Shown piece after piece: positions 7,894 to 16,940 of a DNA stretch of 49,158 nucleotides; the first letter of the stretch is position 1; each line of letters opens with the position of its first letter. The notes under the pieces are model-generated. The model made no database searches, had not been told where the DNA came from, and worked only from the letters and a program-made list of their open reading frames with translations. The position numbers and the translations under genes were made by a program. The DNA lies in contig CAWFXP010000002.1 of assembly GCA_963819905.1 (NCBI GenBank), forward strand, positions 1 through 49,158. The letters are read 5' to 3'. The DNA is from CAWCQC01 sp963819905. Lineage in GTDB: Bacteria > Actinomycetota > Thermoleophilia > Gaiellales > Gaiellaceae.

Positions 7894-8764
7894 GGCGCGC
7901 CCCCGCCTCGAGCTTCCAACGATCTCGTATCCGCAAGCGGCCGACGGCGTCCTGCTCCGCGTCCTCGAAGCGGGATCCGGGCCGGAGGCGATCGTCCTCC
8001 TGCACGGAATCGGTGCTCGGGCCGACCGCTGGAGAAGTAACGTCGGCGCCCTGGCCGCGGCAGGTTATCGCGTTCTTGCGATCGACTTCCCCGGCCATGG
8101 CTTCTCCGAGAAGAGCTTGCGCACCGAACACAGCGTCCCCGCTTACACGGGGCTGGTGCGGCGGTTCGCGGACTCGGTCGCCGCTCGAGGCTCGGTGACG
8201 CTCGTCGGCACATCGATGGGCGGGCATGTTGCCGCTCTCGCGGCGCTGGCCGACCCCGAGGCGGTCCGCAGCGTGGTGCTCGTCGGCCCCGTGGGGCTCC
8301 GGCCGCTGGGCGAGGATGCCCGCCGCGGCATCGCGGCGAGCATCGTCGACACCTCCGTCGAGGGCATCCGCCGGAAGCTCCGCCTCGTGCTCGAGCGACA
8401 GGACATGGTCACGTCCGAATGGGTGACCGAGGAGCATCGGATCAACAACTCCCCAGGTGCCGCCGAAGCACTCGGTGCGATCGCAAGGTACTTCGCGCAG
8501 GACATCGAAAACGACATCCTCACCGCGGATCAACTTCGTTTCCTCGTCGAGACGGTACCGACGATGTTCGTGTGGGGTGCAGACGACAGAGTCGTTCCGC
8601 CCTCGATTGCAGATGACGTTGAGCACTCGCTCGGCGTCTCCGTGACACGGATCCGGTCGGCCGGACACGTCCCCTATCTGGAGGCGCCCGACGACTTCAA
8701 CGACGCCGTCCTCGACTTCCTGTCAAGCGTGGACCGGATCGGCAAGCACGTTGGGCCCGGATGA
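7874..8764 (+). CDS. Alpha/beta-fold hydrolase (MhpC-like)
   Basis: A 296-aa serine hydrolase. The oxyanion region is IVLLHGIGARADRW, the nucleophile elbow is LVGTSMGGHVAALAAL (Ser in GTSMG), the acid lies in FVWGADDRVVPPS, and the catalytic His is in SAGHVPYLEAPDDF. This pattern is typical of meta-cleavage product hydrolases and esterases. It overlaps the end of the preceding gene by 20 bases and shares ATGA with the next gene, so all are translationally linked. In the operon it probably cleaves a C-C or ester bond formed after oxidation by the FAD monooxygenase. Confidence 0.87.
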   Translation: MGATATKARPRLELPTISYPQAADGVLLRVLEAGSGPEAIVLLHGIGARADRWRSNVGALAAAGYRVLAIDFPGHGFSEKSLRTEHSVPAYTGLVRRFADSVAARGSVTLVGTSMGGHVAALAALADPEAVRSVVLVGPVGLRPLGEDARRGIAASIVDTSVEGIRRKLRLVLERQDMVTSEWVTEEHRINNSPGAAEALGAIARYFAQDIENDILTADQLRFLVETVPTMFVWGADDRVVPPSIADDVEHSLGVSVTRIRSAGHVPYLEAPDDFNDAVLDFLSSVDRIGKHVGPG

Positions 8765-9933
8765 GGGAGCGCCGAGCGGAGATCGTGGGTGCTGGGCTGG
8801 CGGGGCTTCTCGCCGCGTGCGCGCTTGCGCAACGCGACTGGAAGGTGCGCGTGCACGAACGCTCCCGGGAGCTGCGCATGTTTGGTGCCGGCATCTGGCT
8901 CTGGGAGAACGGCCTGACCGCGCTCCAGGCGATCGGAGCGCTCGACGAGGCGATCGCGCGCGGCCAGCAGATCTCCGCCTGGGAGATCCGCGATCGGCAC
9001 GGTCACCTGATCCGCCGGCGCCCGGCCTTGCCGTGGGACCGCCTCATCGTCCCGCCCCGAGCGGACCTGTACGAGGCCCTCAAGCGCGTGGCGAGAGACG
9101 ACGGCGTGGAGGTCGTGACGGGCTCGAAGGCCATCAGCGCGGATCCGTCGGGCGAAGTCGTGCTTGCAGACGGATCGCGGCTCACTGCCGACCTGGTCGT
9201 CGCAGCGGACGGTCTGCGCTCCGCGATCCGAGAGAGCCTGCGCCTCACGAAGTCGTTCCGCCCCCTCGGCAACGGCGCTATCAGGCTGCTCATCCCCCGC
9301 CGAAAGGACGAGACGTCGGACATCGCCGCCGAGCACTGGAACGGGAACCGCGTTCTCCTCTACAACCCCTGCACGACCGAGCACGTGTACCTGTGCTTCG
9401 TAGCTCCCGTCCGCGACGAGCGCGGCAAGCGCGTCCCGGTCGACAAGGAAACCTGGTGTGAGTCCTTTCCCATGCTCGCCCATGCGGTCGAGCGGGTCGA
9501 GGATCAGGGACGCTGGGACGATTTCGAGACCGTCGTCGCCCGGAAATGGTCGGCGGGCAAGATCGCCATCATCGGGGACGCGGCTCATGGGCAGCCGCCC
9601 TGGCTCGGACAGGCCGCGAATCTGGCGTTCGCGAATGCGCTCGCATTGGCCGAGTTCGTCAGCTACGGCAGCGATGTGCCGCTGGCGCTCGCGCGGTGGG
9701 AACGCTGGTGCCGGCCGACGACCGACCACACGGAGCGCTGGACAAATGCATACGGACGCGTCGTCTCCTTCTGGCCGGAAGGGTTCGACGAGTTGCGTGC
9801 CAGCTCCCTGCGTCTGTTCGCGCGCTTTCCCGGAGTCGAGCGGCGCCTGAACGTCGCTCAGCGACGCGCGCCGGTCGGTGCCGCAAACGGCCTCCACAGA
9901 GACGGTACGGTGCGCACTGCGGCCCGAGGTTGA
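8761..9933 (+). CDS. FAD-dependent aromatic-type monooxygenase (PHBH/UbiH family)
   Basis: A group A flavoprotein hydroxylase of 390 aa. The N-terminal dinucleotide fold reads EIVGAGLAGLLAACALAQRD, the middle has the strand LTADLVVAADGLRSAIRE (DG motif), and the C-terminal half has IIGDAAHGQPPWLGQAANLA (GD motif, FAD ribityl contact). Such enzymes use NAD(P)H and O2 to hydroxylate phenols or N-heterocycles. The start ATG overlaps the preceding stop (ATGA). It is the last gene of the operon; about 200 bases without a gene follow. Confidence 0.87.
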   Translation: MRERRAEIVGAGLAGLLAACALAQRDWKVRVHERSRELRMFGAGIWLWENGLTALQAIGALDEAIARGQQISAWEIRDRHGHLIRRRPALPWDRLIVPPRADLYEALKRVARDDGVEVVTGSKAISADPSGEVVLADGSRLTADLVVAADGLRSAIRESLRLTKSFRPLGNGAIRLLIPRRKDETSDIAAEHWNGNRVLLYNPCTTEHVYLCFVAPVRDERGKRVPVDKETWCESFPMLAHAVERVEDQGRWDDFETVVARKWSAGKIAIIGDAAHGQPPWLGQAANLAFANALALAEFVSYGSDVPLALARWERWCRPTTDHTERWTNAYGRVVSFWPEGFDELRASSLRLFARFPGVERRLNVAQRRAPVGAANGLHRDGTVRTAARG

Positions 9934-10134
9934 GGGGCGGCCGGCGTCCTCAAGAACGGAGACCCTGCCGTACGGGGGACAGTCTGCGATGACCGGGGAA
10001 GCGGGGGAGCGAGAGATGGCGTGGGCCTGGGTGCCGCTCAACCAAGCGGTCCAGACCCGCCGAGCAGCTTGACGTGATTCGCGCCAAGTCGCAGAATCGT
10101 GGCTTCCCCGAAATCACGAGGAAAGGAGATCCTC

Positions 10135-10416
10135 ATGGCAGTCGTCGTGACGGTCGTTGCTCCAGTCACCTCGGATATGTATGACGCGGTCTCGGCCAAG
10201 ACGATGCCCGGCGGCCAGCTTCCTGAAGGCTGCCAGCTTCACGTCGCAGGCCCCTTCGAGCAAGGATGGCGGGTCATTACCGTCTGGGACGAGGCCGAGC
10301 AGTTCCACCGATTCCGCGAAGAGAGACTGCTTCCGACGCTCCGCGAGCAGTCCGGCGGTTCTGAAGGTCCCTCCCCGCAGATCGACATCAGTCCCGTTCA
10401 CAGGCTGATCACCTAG
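10135..10416 (+). CDS. Small dimeric-barrel-like protein, paralogue of the gene at 11342
   Basis: A 93-aa protein starting MAVVVTVVAPVTSDMYDAV, with PGGQLPEGCQLHVAGPFEQG in the middle and VITVWDEAEQFHRFREERLL after it. This pattern is shared with the product at 11342-11626 (PAGGLPEGQVFHAAGASADG, then WVIFAVHESKESWEQFRD). The fold is probably ABM-like; no catalytic function is known. The start is fixed by an excellent AAAGGAGA at 10122-10128, 6 bases before the ATG. Confidence 0.7.
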   Translation: MAVVVTVVAPVTSDMYDAVSAKTMPGGQLPEGCQLHVAGPFEQGWRVITVWDEAEQFHRFREERLLPTLREQSGGSEGPSPQIDISPVHRLIT

Positions 10417-10520
10417 TCACGCAGCCCTGTAGGGTCGAATGCCCTCGGAAGACTCAGAACGGCTCCTACGGGCTCGGTTTTCCTACCGGCCCGCCCCGGG
10501 GCTTGACGATCTGCGCCGAC

Positions 10521-11192
10521 TTACGCGCCAGCGCCGTACTCGTCGTGCAGGTTCCACCACTTGTAGGGCGGAGACTGCGGATAGCCCTCGGGCGAATCCT
10601 CCCATTCCTCCTGACGTCCGAGCGCGGTGATGTCGAGGTAGCTCCAGGTGCTTCCCATCGCCTCGTCGCCGCGGGCGTCGACGAAGTACGTCCGGAAGAT
10701 CTTGTCGCCTTCGCGCAGGAAGGCGTTGGTGCCGTGCCACTCGCCGACGCCGAAGTCGGAGTCGAAGTCGTCCGTGAGCGTGTACCAGGGGATCTGCCAG
10801 CCCATCCGCGACTTCCAGCGTTCGATGTCGGGCTGGGGCGCGCGCGAGACGAACGCGAGGGTGGTGTCGCGAGCGTTCAGATGGGCCAGGTGGGCGACCT
10901 GGTCGGCCAGAAAGGAGCAGCCGCGGCAACCGCCCTCCGGCCAGTCGGCCACGCCCGGCTCGAAGAAGAAGCGGTAGACGATCAGCTGACGGCGCCCGTC
11001 GAACAGGTCGAGCAGGCTCGCCGGCCCGTTCGGCCCCTCGAAGCGATACTCCTTGCCGACTGCCATTCTCGGCATTCGACGGCGCTCGGCGGCCAGCGCA
11101 TCGCGGGCGCGGGTGAGCTTCTTCTCCTTCGTCAACAGCTCCTGGCGGGCGGCGTCCCACTCCTCCGGAGACACGATCGGCGGCATGTTCAT
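10521..11192 (-). CDS. DUF899 family thioredoxin-like protein
   Basis: Members of DUF899 have a thioredoxin-like fold of uncertain role. Typical features here are IVSPEEWDAARQELLTKEKK at the N-terminus, the run RQLIVYRFFFEPGV, the Cys-containing loop GGCRGCSFLADQVAHL at the position of the redox site, ADQVAHLAHLNARDTTLAFV, and the C-terminal YLDITALGRQEEWEDSPEGY. The length of 223 aa is normal. I chose ATG 11192 because AAGAAGG precedes it by about 6 bases. It is divergent from the small gene at 11342; no signal peptide is seen. Confidence 0.85.
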   Translation of the reverse strand: MNMPPIVSPEEWDAARQELLTKEKKLTRARDALAAERRRMPRMAVGKEYRFEGPNGPASLLDLFDGRRQLIVYRFFFEPGVADWPEGGCRGCSFLADQVAHLAHLNARDTTLAFVSRAPQPDIERWKSRMGWQIPWYTLTDDFDSDFGVGEWHGTNAFLREGDKIFRTYFVDARGDEAMGSTWSYLDITALGRQEEWEDSPEGYPQSPPYKWWNLHDEYGAGA

Positions 11193-11341
11193 CACGACCT
11201 TCTTTCACGTCGTCTCGAATTGCTCTTTGAGGTTCGACTGCCGGCGCCGAGAAAAGTCATCGCGCACCCGTCGCTGTACGCTTCACGCCTTCGCGGCAAC
11301 AGCGGGCGCTTTCCGTGTCCGCCCAGAGAGAGGAGCACGAA

Positions 11342-11626
11342 ATGGCGTACGGGATCGTGCATCAGTTCCCCGGCGGCACGAAGGAGCAGTACGAGGCGTC
11401 GCTCGCGGCCGTCCACCCTGCCGGTGGTCTGCCGGAAGGTCAGGTTTTCCACGCGGCCGGAGCCTCCGCCGACGGATGGGTCATCTTCGCCGTGCACGAG
11501 TCGAAGGAGAGCTGGGAGCAGTTCCGGGATGGCACTCTCATGCCGAAGCTCCAGGAGGGCATCGCCGGCGGCTTCACGTCGCGGCCGCAGGAGACGGTGT
11601 TCGAGGTGCACAACCTACAGCCGTAA
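11342..11626 (+). CDS. Small dimeric-barrel-like protein, paralogue of the gene at 10135
   Basis: A 94-aa protein: MAYGIVHQFPGGTKEQYEA, a conserved middle PAGGLPEGQVFHAAGASADG, and the terminal strand ETVFEVHNL. It has the same organisation as the 93-aa protein at 10135, so the DUF899 gene is flanked by two members of one small family. AGAGAGGAG lies about 7 bases before the ATG. Function unknown; ABM-like or ligand-binding roles are possible. Confidence 0.7.
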   Translation: MAYGIVHQFPGGTKEQYEASLAAVHPAGGLPEGQVFHAAGASADGWVIFAVHESKESWEQFRDGTLMPKLQEGIAGGFTSRPQETVFEVHNLQP

Positions 11627-11752
11627 CGGCTACTTCAAGGGACACCTGCCCCGGCCACGAACCCGAACAGGGCGACGAAGTCAAATCCCCTCCGCGCCGA
11701 GGCCTGAGCGGGTTCGTCCCATTGGTGATGGGTTTTCGCGCTACGCCACGCC

Positions 11753-12572
11753 TTAGGACTTGGCTCCCACGCGCACGGTGTACGTCGTGTCGGGCGTCGG
11801 CGGCGTGGTGAAGCGCGCATTAACCGCGTAGAGCGCGTCGCCGAAGGCCGCGACCGTGGTCGGCACGTCGAAGCGCGGGTCGGTGATCGTGCCCACGACG
11901 ACGCCGCGGCTGCAGGTCGGGCGCCAGCTCGACGACGGCGATCTGGTTGAGCCTGGTTGCGCACGACGTAGAGGGTGCGCCCGTGCAAGAGGAGGCCGTC
12001 GCCCAGGCTGACCGAGAGCGCCGCCCAGGTCGATCAGCGTCGCCACGCCGGTCCGCGACGCGACGCGATAGAGCGCGCCAACAGTCGAGTTGACGATGAT
12101 GAGGTGCGTCGCCGTTCGGCGTCACCTCGATACCGTTGGAGTTGAACTGACCGGGCACGAACTGGAAGTCGCCGCTCAGCGGGATGGTCTCGACGGCATT
12201 AGGCGCCGCGAGGCGGCCACCCGGACCCAGCGGGACCCGGTAGTAGACCGCCTGTAGCGAGTCGGTGAAGTAGGCCGCGTCGCGGGTGACGATCACGTCA
12301 TTGATGAACGTCCCAGTGGCGGCCGTAAGCGTGTACTCCCGCACCAGCGCACCGGTGGACGCGTCGTAGACGTAGGCCTTGCCGGTCGGGCCGCCCGCGG
12401 CGAAGATGTAGTTCGTGCGGGCGTCGAAGCTGAGCCCCACGGCCACACGCCCCGCCTGACCCGGCACGAGGATGGCGCCCTGGCCGGTGCGCAGGTCGGC
12501 AGCGTAGATCGCGCCGTTCGCGCGCGAGCCGGAGTAGATCACCGGGCCTCGCCCAGTCACAACCCCTTCCGG
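11753..12572 (-). pseudogene. SMP-30/gluconolactonase-like beta-propeller, truncated and frameshifted
   Basis: The sequence resembles secreted SMP-30/NHL proteins of actinobacteria, often misnamed superoxide dismutase. Segments in order on the minus strand are PEGVVTGRGPVIYSGSRANG, AAGGPTGKAYVYDASTGALV, TLTAATGTFINDVIVTRDAA, then after one-base shifts the pieces HLIIVNSTVGALYRVAS, GLLLHGRTLYVVRN, LNQIAVVELAPDL and PRFDVPTTVAAFGDALYAVN. At least four indels separate them. The N-terminus is cut at about 12572, where a stop precedes PEG and the sequence turns into a GNAT-like fragment; the signal peptide is absent. The truncation looks real, even if the indels are sequencing errors. Confidence 0.65.
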
Positions 12573-12599
12573 CTACGCACCTGCAACTGGATGTGTCGA

Positions 12600-12726
12600 A
12601 CCTCGCGATTCGATACCTGGGCGGTCGCACCATACCGAAGACCGTGAATCTCTCGACCTCGACCTGTCCCGTAACCTCGAAGCCTCGCTTCGAATAGAAG
12701 TCGACGTTGCTCGAAGCTCCAAGGTC
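12600..12726 (-). pseudogene. C-terminal fragment of a GNAT acetyltransferase
   Basis: About 40 codons read GASSNVDFYSKRGFEVTGQV and EVERFTVFGMVRPP. This is the usual C-terminal end of a GNAT N-acetyltransferase (N-x-x-FY-x-x-x-GF). No acetyl-CoA-binding motif precedes it in any frame, and its frame runs without a stop into the truncated SMP-30 remnant. It appears to be a broken end left by a deletion. Confidence 0.5.
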
Positions 12727-12858
12727 ACCTCCGACCCGACTGCGTGGGGATCGTACTGATGGACGGGTTCCTTGACCGGATCCGGAACGCTGGCGACAAT
12801 CGCTCCAGTGCCTCTGCGGGCCTACACGGGTTCGACACGTGTGCCGTGGCCGACCGCC

Positions 12859-13338
12859 ATGAGCGGCGCCCACATGAACGACACCTACCTGACCGCGGAG
12901 GGCTGCCGGCACTTCGCGGCGGCGCTCGCCCAGGAGCGACTCGGCGCCGACGAGGCCCTCGCGAGCACGGTCGCGCTCGCATACTCGCCGATTCACAAGC
13001 GGCCGCGGCCGCGGGGCGACCTCTACTACGAGCTCAAGACGCGCCAGCGGTCAAACGGCCCGCTCCTCTTCAGATGCCACACATGCGCCGAGCTCGAGCT
13101 CGCAGCCCGCAAGGCGCTCGGCGTGTACTTCGGCCTGGCCGTCGCCTACGACGACCGCTGGTATGCCGATCTGTTCAGCCGGGCGCTCGAGGGCGACCCC
13201 ACCCCGGCGAAGGTGCCGGCCTTCTACCGACGCATCCAGCTGCGCTACCAGCTCGGGCGCGCGAGGCGCGGTCTACGCGGCAGCGCATACGTGCTCGGCC
13301 AACGAGTCGGCGCCGTCGCCAGGCGCGCCCGTCGGTAG
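12859..13338 (+). CDS. Hypothetical protein, about 159 aa
   Basis: Not recognised. Starts are possible at ATG 12859 or 12874. The protein is soluble, with TAEGCRHFAAALAQERLGAD, a Cys pair in LLFRCHTCAELELAARKALG, KVPAFYRRIQLRYQLGRARR and a strongly basic C-terminus (RVGAVARRARR). The CxxC may bind a metal, but there is only one pair. Its stop is 37 bases before the BVMO start, so it could be cotranscribed with that gene, although a -10-like TATCCT lies between. Confidence 0.5.
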   Translation: MSGAHMNDTYLTAEGCRHFAAALAQERLGADEALASTVALAYSPIHKRPRPRGDLYYELKTRQRSNGPLLFRCHTCAELELAARKALGVYFGLAVAYDDRWYADLFSRALEGDPTPAKVPAFYRRIQLRYQLGRARRGLRGSAYVLGQRVGAVARRARR

Positions 13339-13362
13339 GCCCGTTCGGCCTGCCGGGCTGAG

Positions 13363-13368
13363 TATCCT
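13363..13368 (+). promoter_or_regulatory. -10 element of a leaderless promoter for the BVMO
   Basis: TATCCT ends 6 bases before the GTG at 13375. With a normal start distance, transcription would begin at or next to the start codon, so the mRNA would have no leader. No Shine-Dalgarno is present. Confidence 0.45.
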
Positions 13369-13374
13369 GGCCGC

Positions 13375-15041
13375 GTGAGCGGTCAGGGCGCCGACGAGCG
13401 GGCGGCCTTCTCCGACGCGATCGTCGTCGGGGCAGGCGCGTCCGGCCTCTACATGCTCCACCGGCTGCGCGAGCTCGGCATGTCCGCTCTCGGCATCGAG
13501 GCCGCCCCGGACGTCGGCGGCACCTGGTACTGGAACCGCTACCCCGGTGCCCGCTGCGACATCGAGAGCATGACCTACTCGTACTCGTTCTCCGAGGAGC
13601 TCCAGCAGGAGTGGACCTGGAGCGAGCGCTACGCGGCGCAGCCCGAGATCCTCCGGTACCTGAATCACGTCGCCGACCGGTTCGACCTCCGCCGGGACAT
13701 CGAGTTCGGAACGAGGGTCACGAGCGCCGTCCTCGACGAGGGGGCCATGCGCTGGAACGTCACAACCGACCGGGGCGACACCCTGACCGCCGCCTTCCTG
13801 ATCATGGCGACCGGCTGCCTCTCGATCCCGAGAATGCCGTCGATCCCGGGCCTCGAGAGCTTCGCGGGCGAGACGTACCACACGGGGCTGTGGCCGCACG
13901 CGCCCGTCGACTTCCGGGGCAAGCGGGTCGGGATCATCGGCACGGGCTCGTCGGCCGTCCAGGCGCTGCCGGTCATCGCCGAGGAGGCAGCGGAGGTGAC
14001 GATCTTCCAACGCACTCCCGCTTACAGCGTCCCGGCGTGGAACCGCTCGCTCACGGCCGACGAGGTTCGTGAGCGCAAGGCACGCTACGAGGAGTACCGC
14101 CGGCTCGAGCGCGAGTCGGGCGGTGGGAACCCGTGGTTCGCGCGCGAGCAGAGCCTGTTCGAGGCGACGCCGGAGGAGCGCCTGAAGGAATTCGAGTCTC
14201 GCTACCGCGTCGGCGGCTTCTTCCTCCACTCGGCCTACCGGACCTGTTCACGGACGCGGAGGCGAACGAGATCGCGGCCGAGTTCGTCCGCGGCAAGATC
14301 CGCGAGCGCGTCCACGACCCGGAGACGGCCGAGCTGCTCTGTCCGCGCGAGTATCCGTTCGCCACAAAGCGAATGTGCATCGACACGGACTACTACGAGG
14401 CCTACAACCGCGACAACGTCCGGCTCGTCAGCGTGAAGGAGGCGCCGATCGAGCGGATCACCGAGCGGGGACTGGTGGTCGCCGGCCGGGGAGCTCGAGC
14501 TCGACATCCTCGTCCTCGCGACCGGCTTCGACGCGATGACCGGCGCGCTGCTCGCGGTCGATCCGCGGGGGGAGGGGGCAACCTCTCCCTTCGCGAGAAG
14601 TGGCGAGGCGGCCCCCGCACGTATCTCGGCCTGACGATGGCGGACTTCCCCAACCTCTTCACCATCACGGGGCCCGGCAGCCCGTCCGTGCTCAGCAACA
14701 TGATGGTCTCGATCGAGCAGCACGTCGATCTGGCGGCGGCGTGTATCGAGTTCACGACGGCCAACGGTTTCGGCTCGGTCGAGCCCGAGGCCGAGGCCGA
14801 GCGTGCCTGGACCGATCGCGTCCGCGAGATCGGCGACGAGACGCTCTACCCACGCGCGGGCTCGTGGTACATGGCCTCGAACAGCGAGGGCATCCCGCGG
14901 GTGCTCCTCCCCTACGTGGGCGGCGTGGGCGAGTACCGGCGACTCTGCGACGAGATCGTGGCCGAGGGCTTTCGCGGCTTCGCCTTTCAGCCAAGATCCC
15001 TTCCGGACGAGGTCGTAGGGGCCGGACCTGTCCGGCCCTAG
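13375..15041 (+). CDS. Type I Baeyer-Villiger flavin monooxygenase, frameshifted
   Basis: An NADPH- and FAD-dependent ketone oxygenase. The first dinucleotide fold is IVVGAGASGLYMLHRLRELG, followed by GGTWYWNRYPGARCDIESM. The BVMO fingerprint FxGxxxHxxxW is present as FAGETYHTGLWP, and the second Rossmann motif is VGIIGTGSSAVQALPVIA. The frame breaks at about 14240, 14490 and 14575; joining frames restores PDLFTDAEANEIAAEFVRGK, LDILVLATGFDAMTGALLAV and FPNLFTITGPGSPSVLSNMM. All breaks are single-base and no segment is missing, so the real gene is probably intact at about 550 aa. The last codons run into a REP-like palindrome that supplies the C-terminal GAGPVRP. Confidence 0.85.
15016..15040 (+). 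repeat. REP-like palindrome, copy 1
   Basis: GGGCCGGAC-CT-GTCCGGCCC is a perfect 9-bp inverted repeat with a 2-base centre, flanked by GTAG and TAG. The same unit occurs at 38251-38278 and, as a variant, at 38325-38349. It forms the 3' end of the BVMO gene including its stop codon. Confidence 0.65.
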
Positions 15042-15115
15042 TCAGGGAGGCCACCCCCTCAGTAGGGGTTGACGGCTGGCCCGGTGCGGGCGGTTGTCGG
15101 TCGGGGGGACGTGTG

Positions 15116-15121
15116 TTATAT
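15116..15121 (+). promoter_or_regulatory. -10 element of a leaderless promoter for the RTX protein
   Basis: TTATAT lies 7 bases before the ATG at 15129. TTGTCG at 15094-15099 would be a -35 with a 16-base spacer. This is one of several start codons in the window placed 6-9 bases behind a -10-like hexamer. Confidence 0.45.
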
Positions 15122-15128
15122 GGAGCAC

Positions 15129-16779
15129 ATGCGTCGCCTGCGGCCCCGGGCGCTTGTCTGGCTCTCCGTGCTGTTCGCCGCCGTACTCGCCGGCGTGTTC
15201 GCCGCGAGCGTGTCCGGCTCCCACGCGGAGCAGAAGTGGGCCGGGTTCTGGCACTTCACGCACCTGAACAGTCCCACCATCGGCTTGCAGGGCGGCTTCG
15301 CCTTCCAGCACAGACTCGACGAGCAGAAGGGCCGACCTGCTCGAGGCGATCGGCGGGGTCGCCTGCCCCGAGCCGACCGACTACTTCACGGGCGCGTACA
15401 CGCTCCTGACACCGAGGATCTGCCGCCGAATACCGCGCTACAACGACACCGGCAAGTTCCGCGGCTGCACGATGGGCGACCGCCTCCATCTGCGGGGCGG
15501 TACGAGAGCAACTCGAACCCGCGGACAGCGGCAGGAGACATCGAGCTCACCTCCTCGAGTCCGACCTCGAGCGCTGGAACGGCACTTCACGTCCGACGGC
15601 GACCCGCAGAACTACACCTGGACGGGGTTCTTCCAGGGCCACTTCGACGACGGCGCGGAGGCAGTCTCCGACCCGCCCTACGAGGAGCCGCCGCCGGAGG
15701 AACCGGAGCCGCCGGCCCTCCGGCCCGCCGCCGCCGGGACCCGTTGCGAGCGAGATGTGCAAGGGAAAGCAGGCGACGATCACGCCGAATCCCGACGCGC
15801 CGGCGAGGCTTGCCATCTCGGGCACGGTCGGCGATGACGTCGATCGTCGGCACGGACGGCCCGGATCGGATCCTCGGGCTCGGCGGCAACGACACTGATC
15901 TGCGGCTTCGGCGGCGACGACGAGCTGATCGGGGCGGAAGGCGAGGACCACGTCGAGGGCGGCCTCGGGAACGACCCATCAGCGGTGACGACGGTGAGGA
16001 CTACCTCGCCGGGGACTACCCGAGCTACCAGCTCAGCCCCACCGGCGGGGACGATCAGGTCTCCGGCAACGAGGGCAACGACGTGATCGAGAGCGGCCCC
16101 GGCAACGACACCGCGAGCGGCGGCAGAGGCGAGGACAAGGTGTAGGGAAACATCATCACGAAACCGCCATTCTCCACCCCGATGAGTTTGCGGGTCGTCG
16201 GACCCGACAACGACCTACTTCTCGGCGACGAGAGACGAGACAGATGATCGGCGGACGCGGGAACGACACCCTCGACGGCGGCGACGGCGACGACCTCCTG
16301 GAAGCCTTGGCGGGAACCGACATCCTCAAGGGCGGCCGGGGCACCGACGCGCTCGACGGCGGGGCCGGGAACGACCGCATCGACGGCGGCAAGGGCGACG
16401 AAGGAAAGAGGGGCGGCCTCTTCGGCGACATCGCTCGGTACTTCTTCATCGAGGCGCCCGTGAACGTCAACCTGTCGTCCGGCAGGGTCACCGGCGGCCA
16501 GGGACGCGACCGTATCCTCAAGATCGAGAGCGTTGCCGGCTCGAATCAAGCCGACGTCATCCGTGGCTCGAGGGGCCCGACTACCTCTCCGGTGGGCTCG
16601 CCGGCGACGACGACATCTACGGGCTCGGCGGCAACGACATGCTCTTCGGCAGCGGCGGTGACAACCTGCTGCTCGGCGGCCCCGGCGTCGATAGCGCGTT
16701 CGGCGGGTCCGGCTCGACCGCTGCGGCAGCCGAGCGCCGGGCCGGGTGTGAGCGCCTGATCGTCGGCGCAGGGCGGTAA
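15129..16779 (+). CDS. Secreted RTX-type calcium-binding protein, multiply frameshifted
   Basis: The ATG at 15129 opens a signal peptide (MRRLRPRALVWLSVLFAAVL, cleavage after an SGSHA-like site). A first domain of about 150 residues follows across several frames (KWAGFWHFTHLNSPTIGLQG, DYFTGAYT, FRGCTMGDRLHL, YTWTGFFQGHFDDG), then a Pro/Glu linker and RTX nonapeptides: DRILGLGGND, SGDDGEDYLAG, NEGNDVIESGPGND, GGRGNDTLDGGDGDDLL, YGLGGNDMLFGSGGD. Each GGxGxD pair binds Ca2+. At least six one-base shifts interrupt the gene. The last frame ends GCERLIVGAGR and TAA. It is likely a cell-surface or released adhesin-like protein; the frame breaks make its true status uncertain. Confidence 0.7.
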
Positions 16780-16837
16780 CGCTCTCCAGAGGGGCGGCCG
16801 CGGGCCGCGCCGGCCTGTGGATAACTCGCCGGACCTG

Positions 16838-16866
16838 TTGACAAGTTGGCAGACAAGTAGTAAGAA
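16838..16866 (+). promoter_or_regulatory. Candidate sigma-A promoter for the HYR/FN3 gene
   Basis: A perfect TTGACA at 16838-16843, a 17-base spacer and TAAGAA at 16861-16866 lie in an unusually AT-rich patch. The HYR gene starts 75 bases downstream. TGTGGATAA at 16816-16824, just upstream, is a DnaA-box-like nonamer but stands alone. Confidence 0.6.
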
Positions 16867-16940
16867 ATAGAACAAAGTCGCCTGCGTCCCGGCGGCTCTT
16901 GCGGCGTACGACCGGCTCGCGAAACGAGTCGAGCAGCGCT

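Noticed and set aside
9934..10134. Possible small gene between the monooxygenase and the gene at 10135
   Set aside because: The frames here have no protein-like pattern; the region is better read as the promoter and leader for the gene at 10135.
16816..16824. TGTGGATAA, a perfect DnaA-box nonamer
   Set aside because: It is a single copy without an AT-rich unwinding region, dnaA, dnaN or other boxes, so not an origin.
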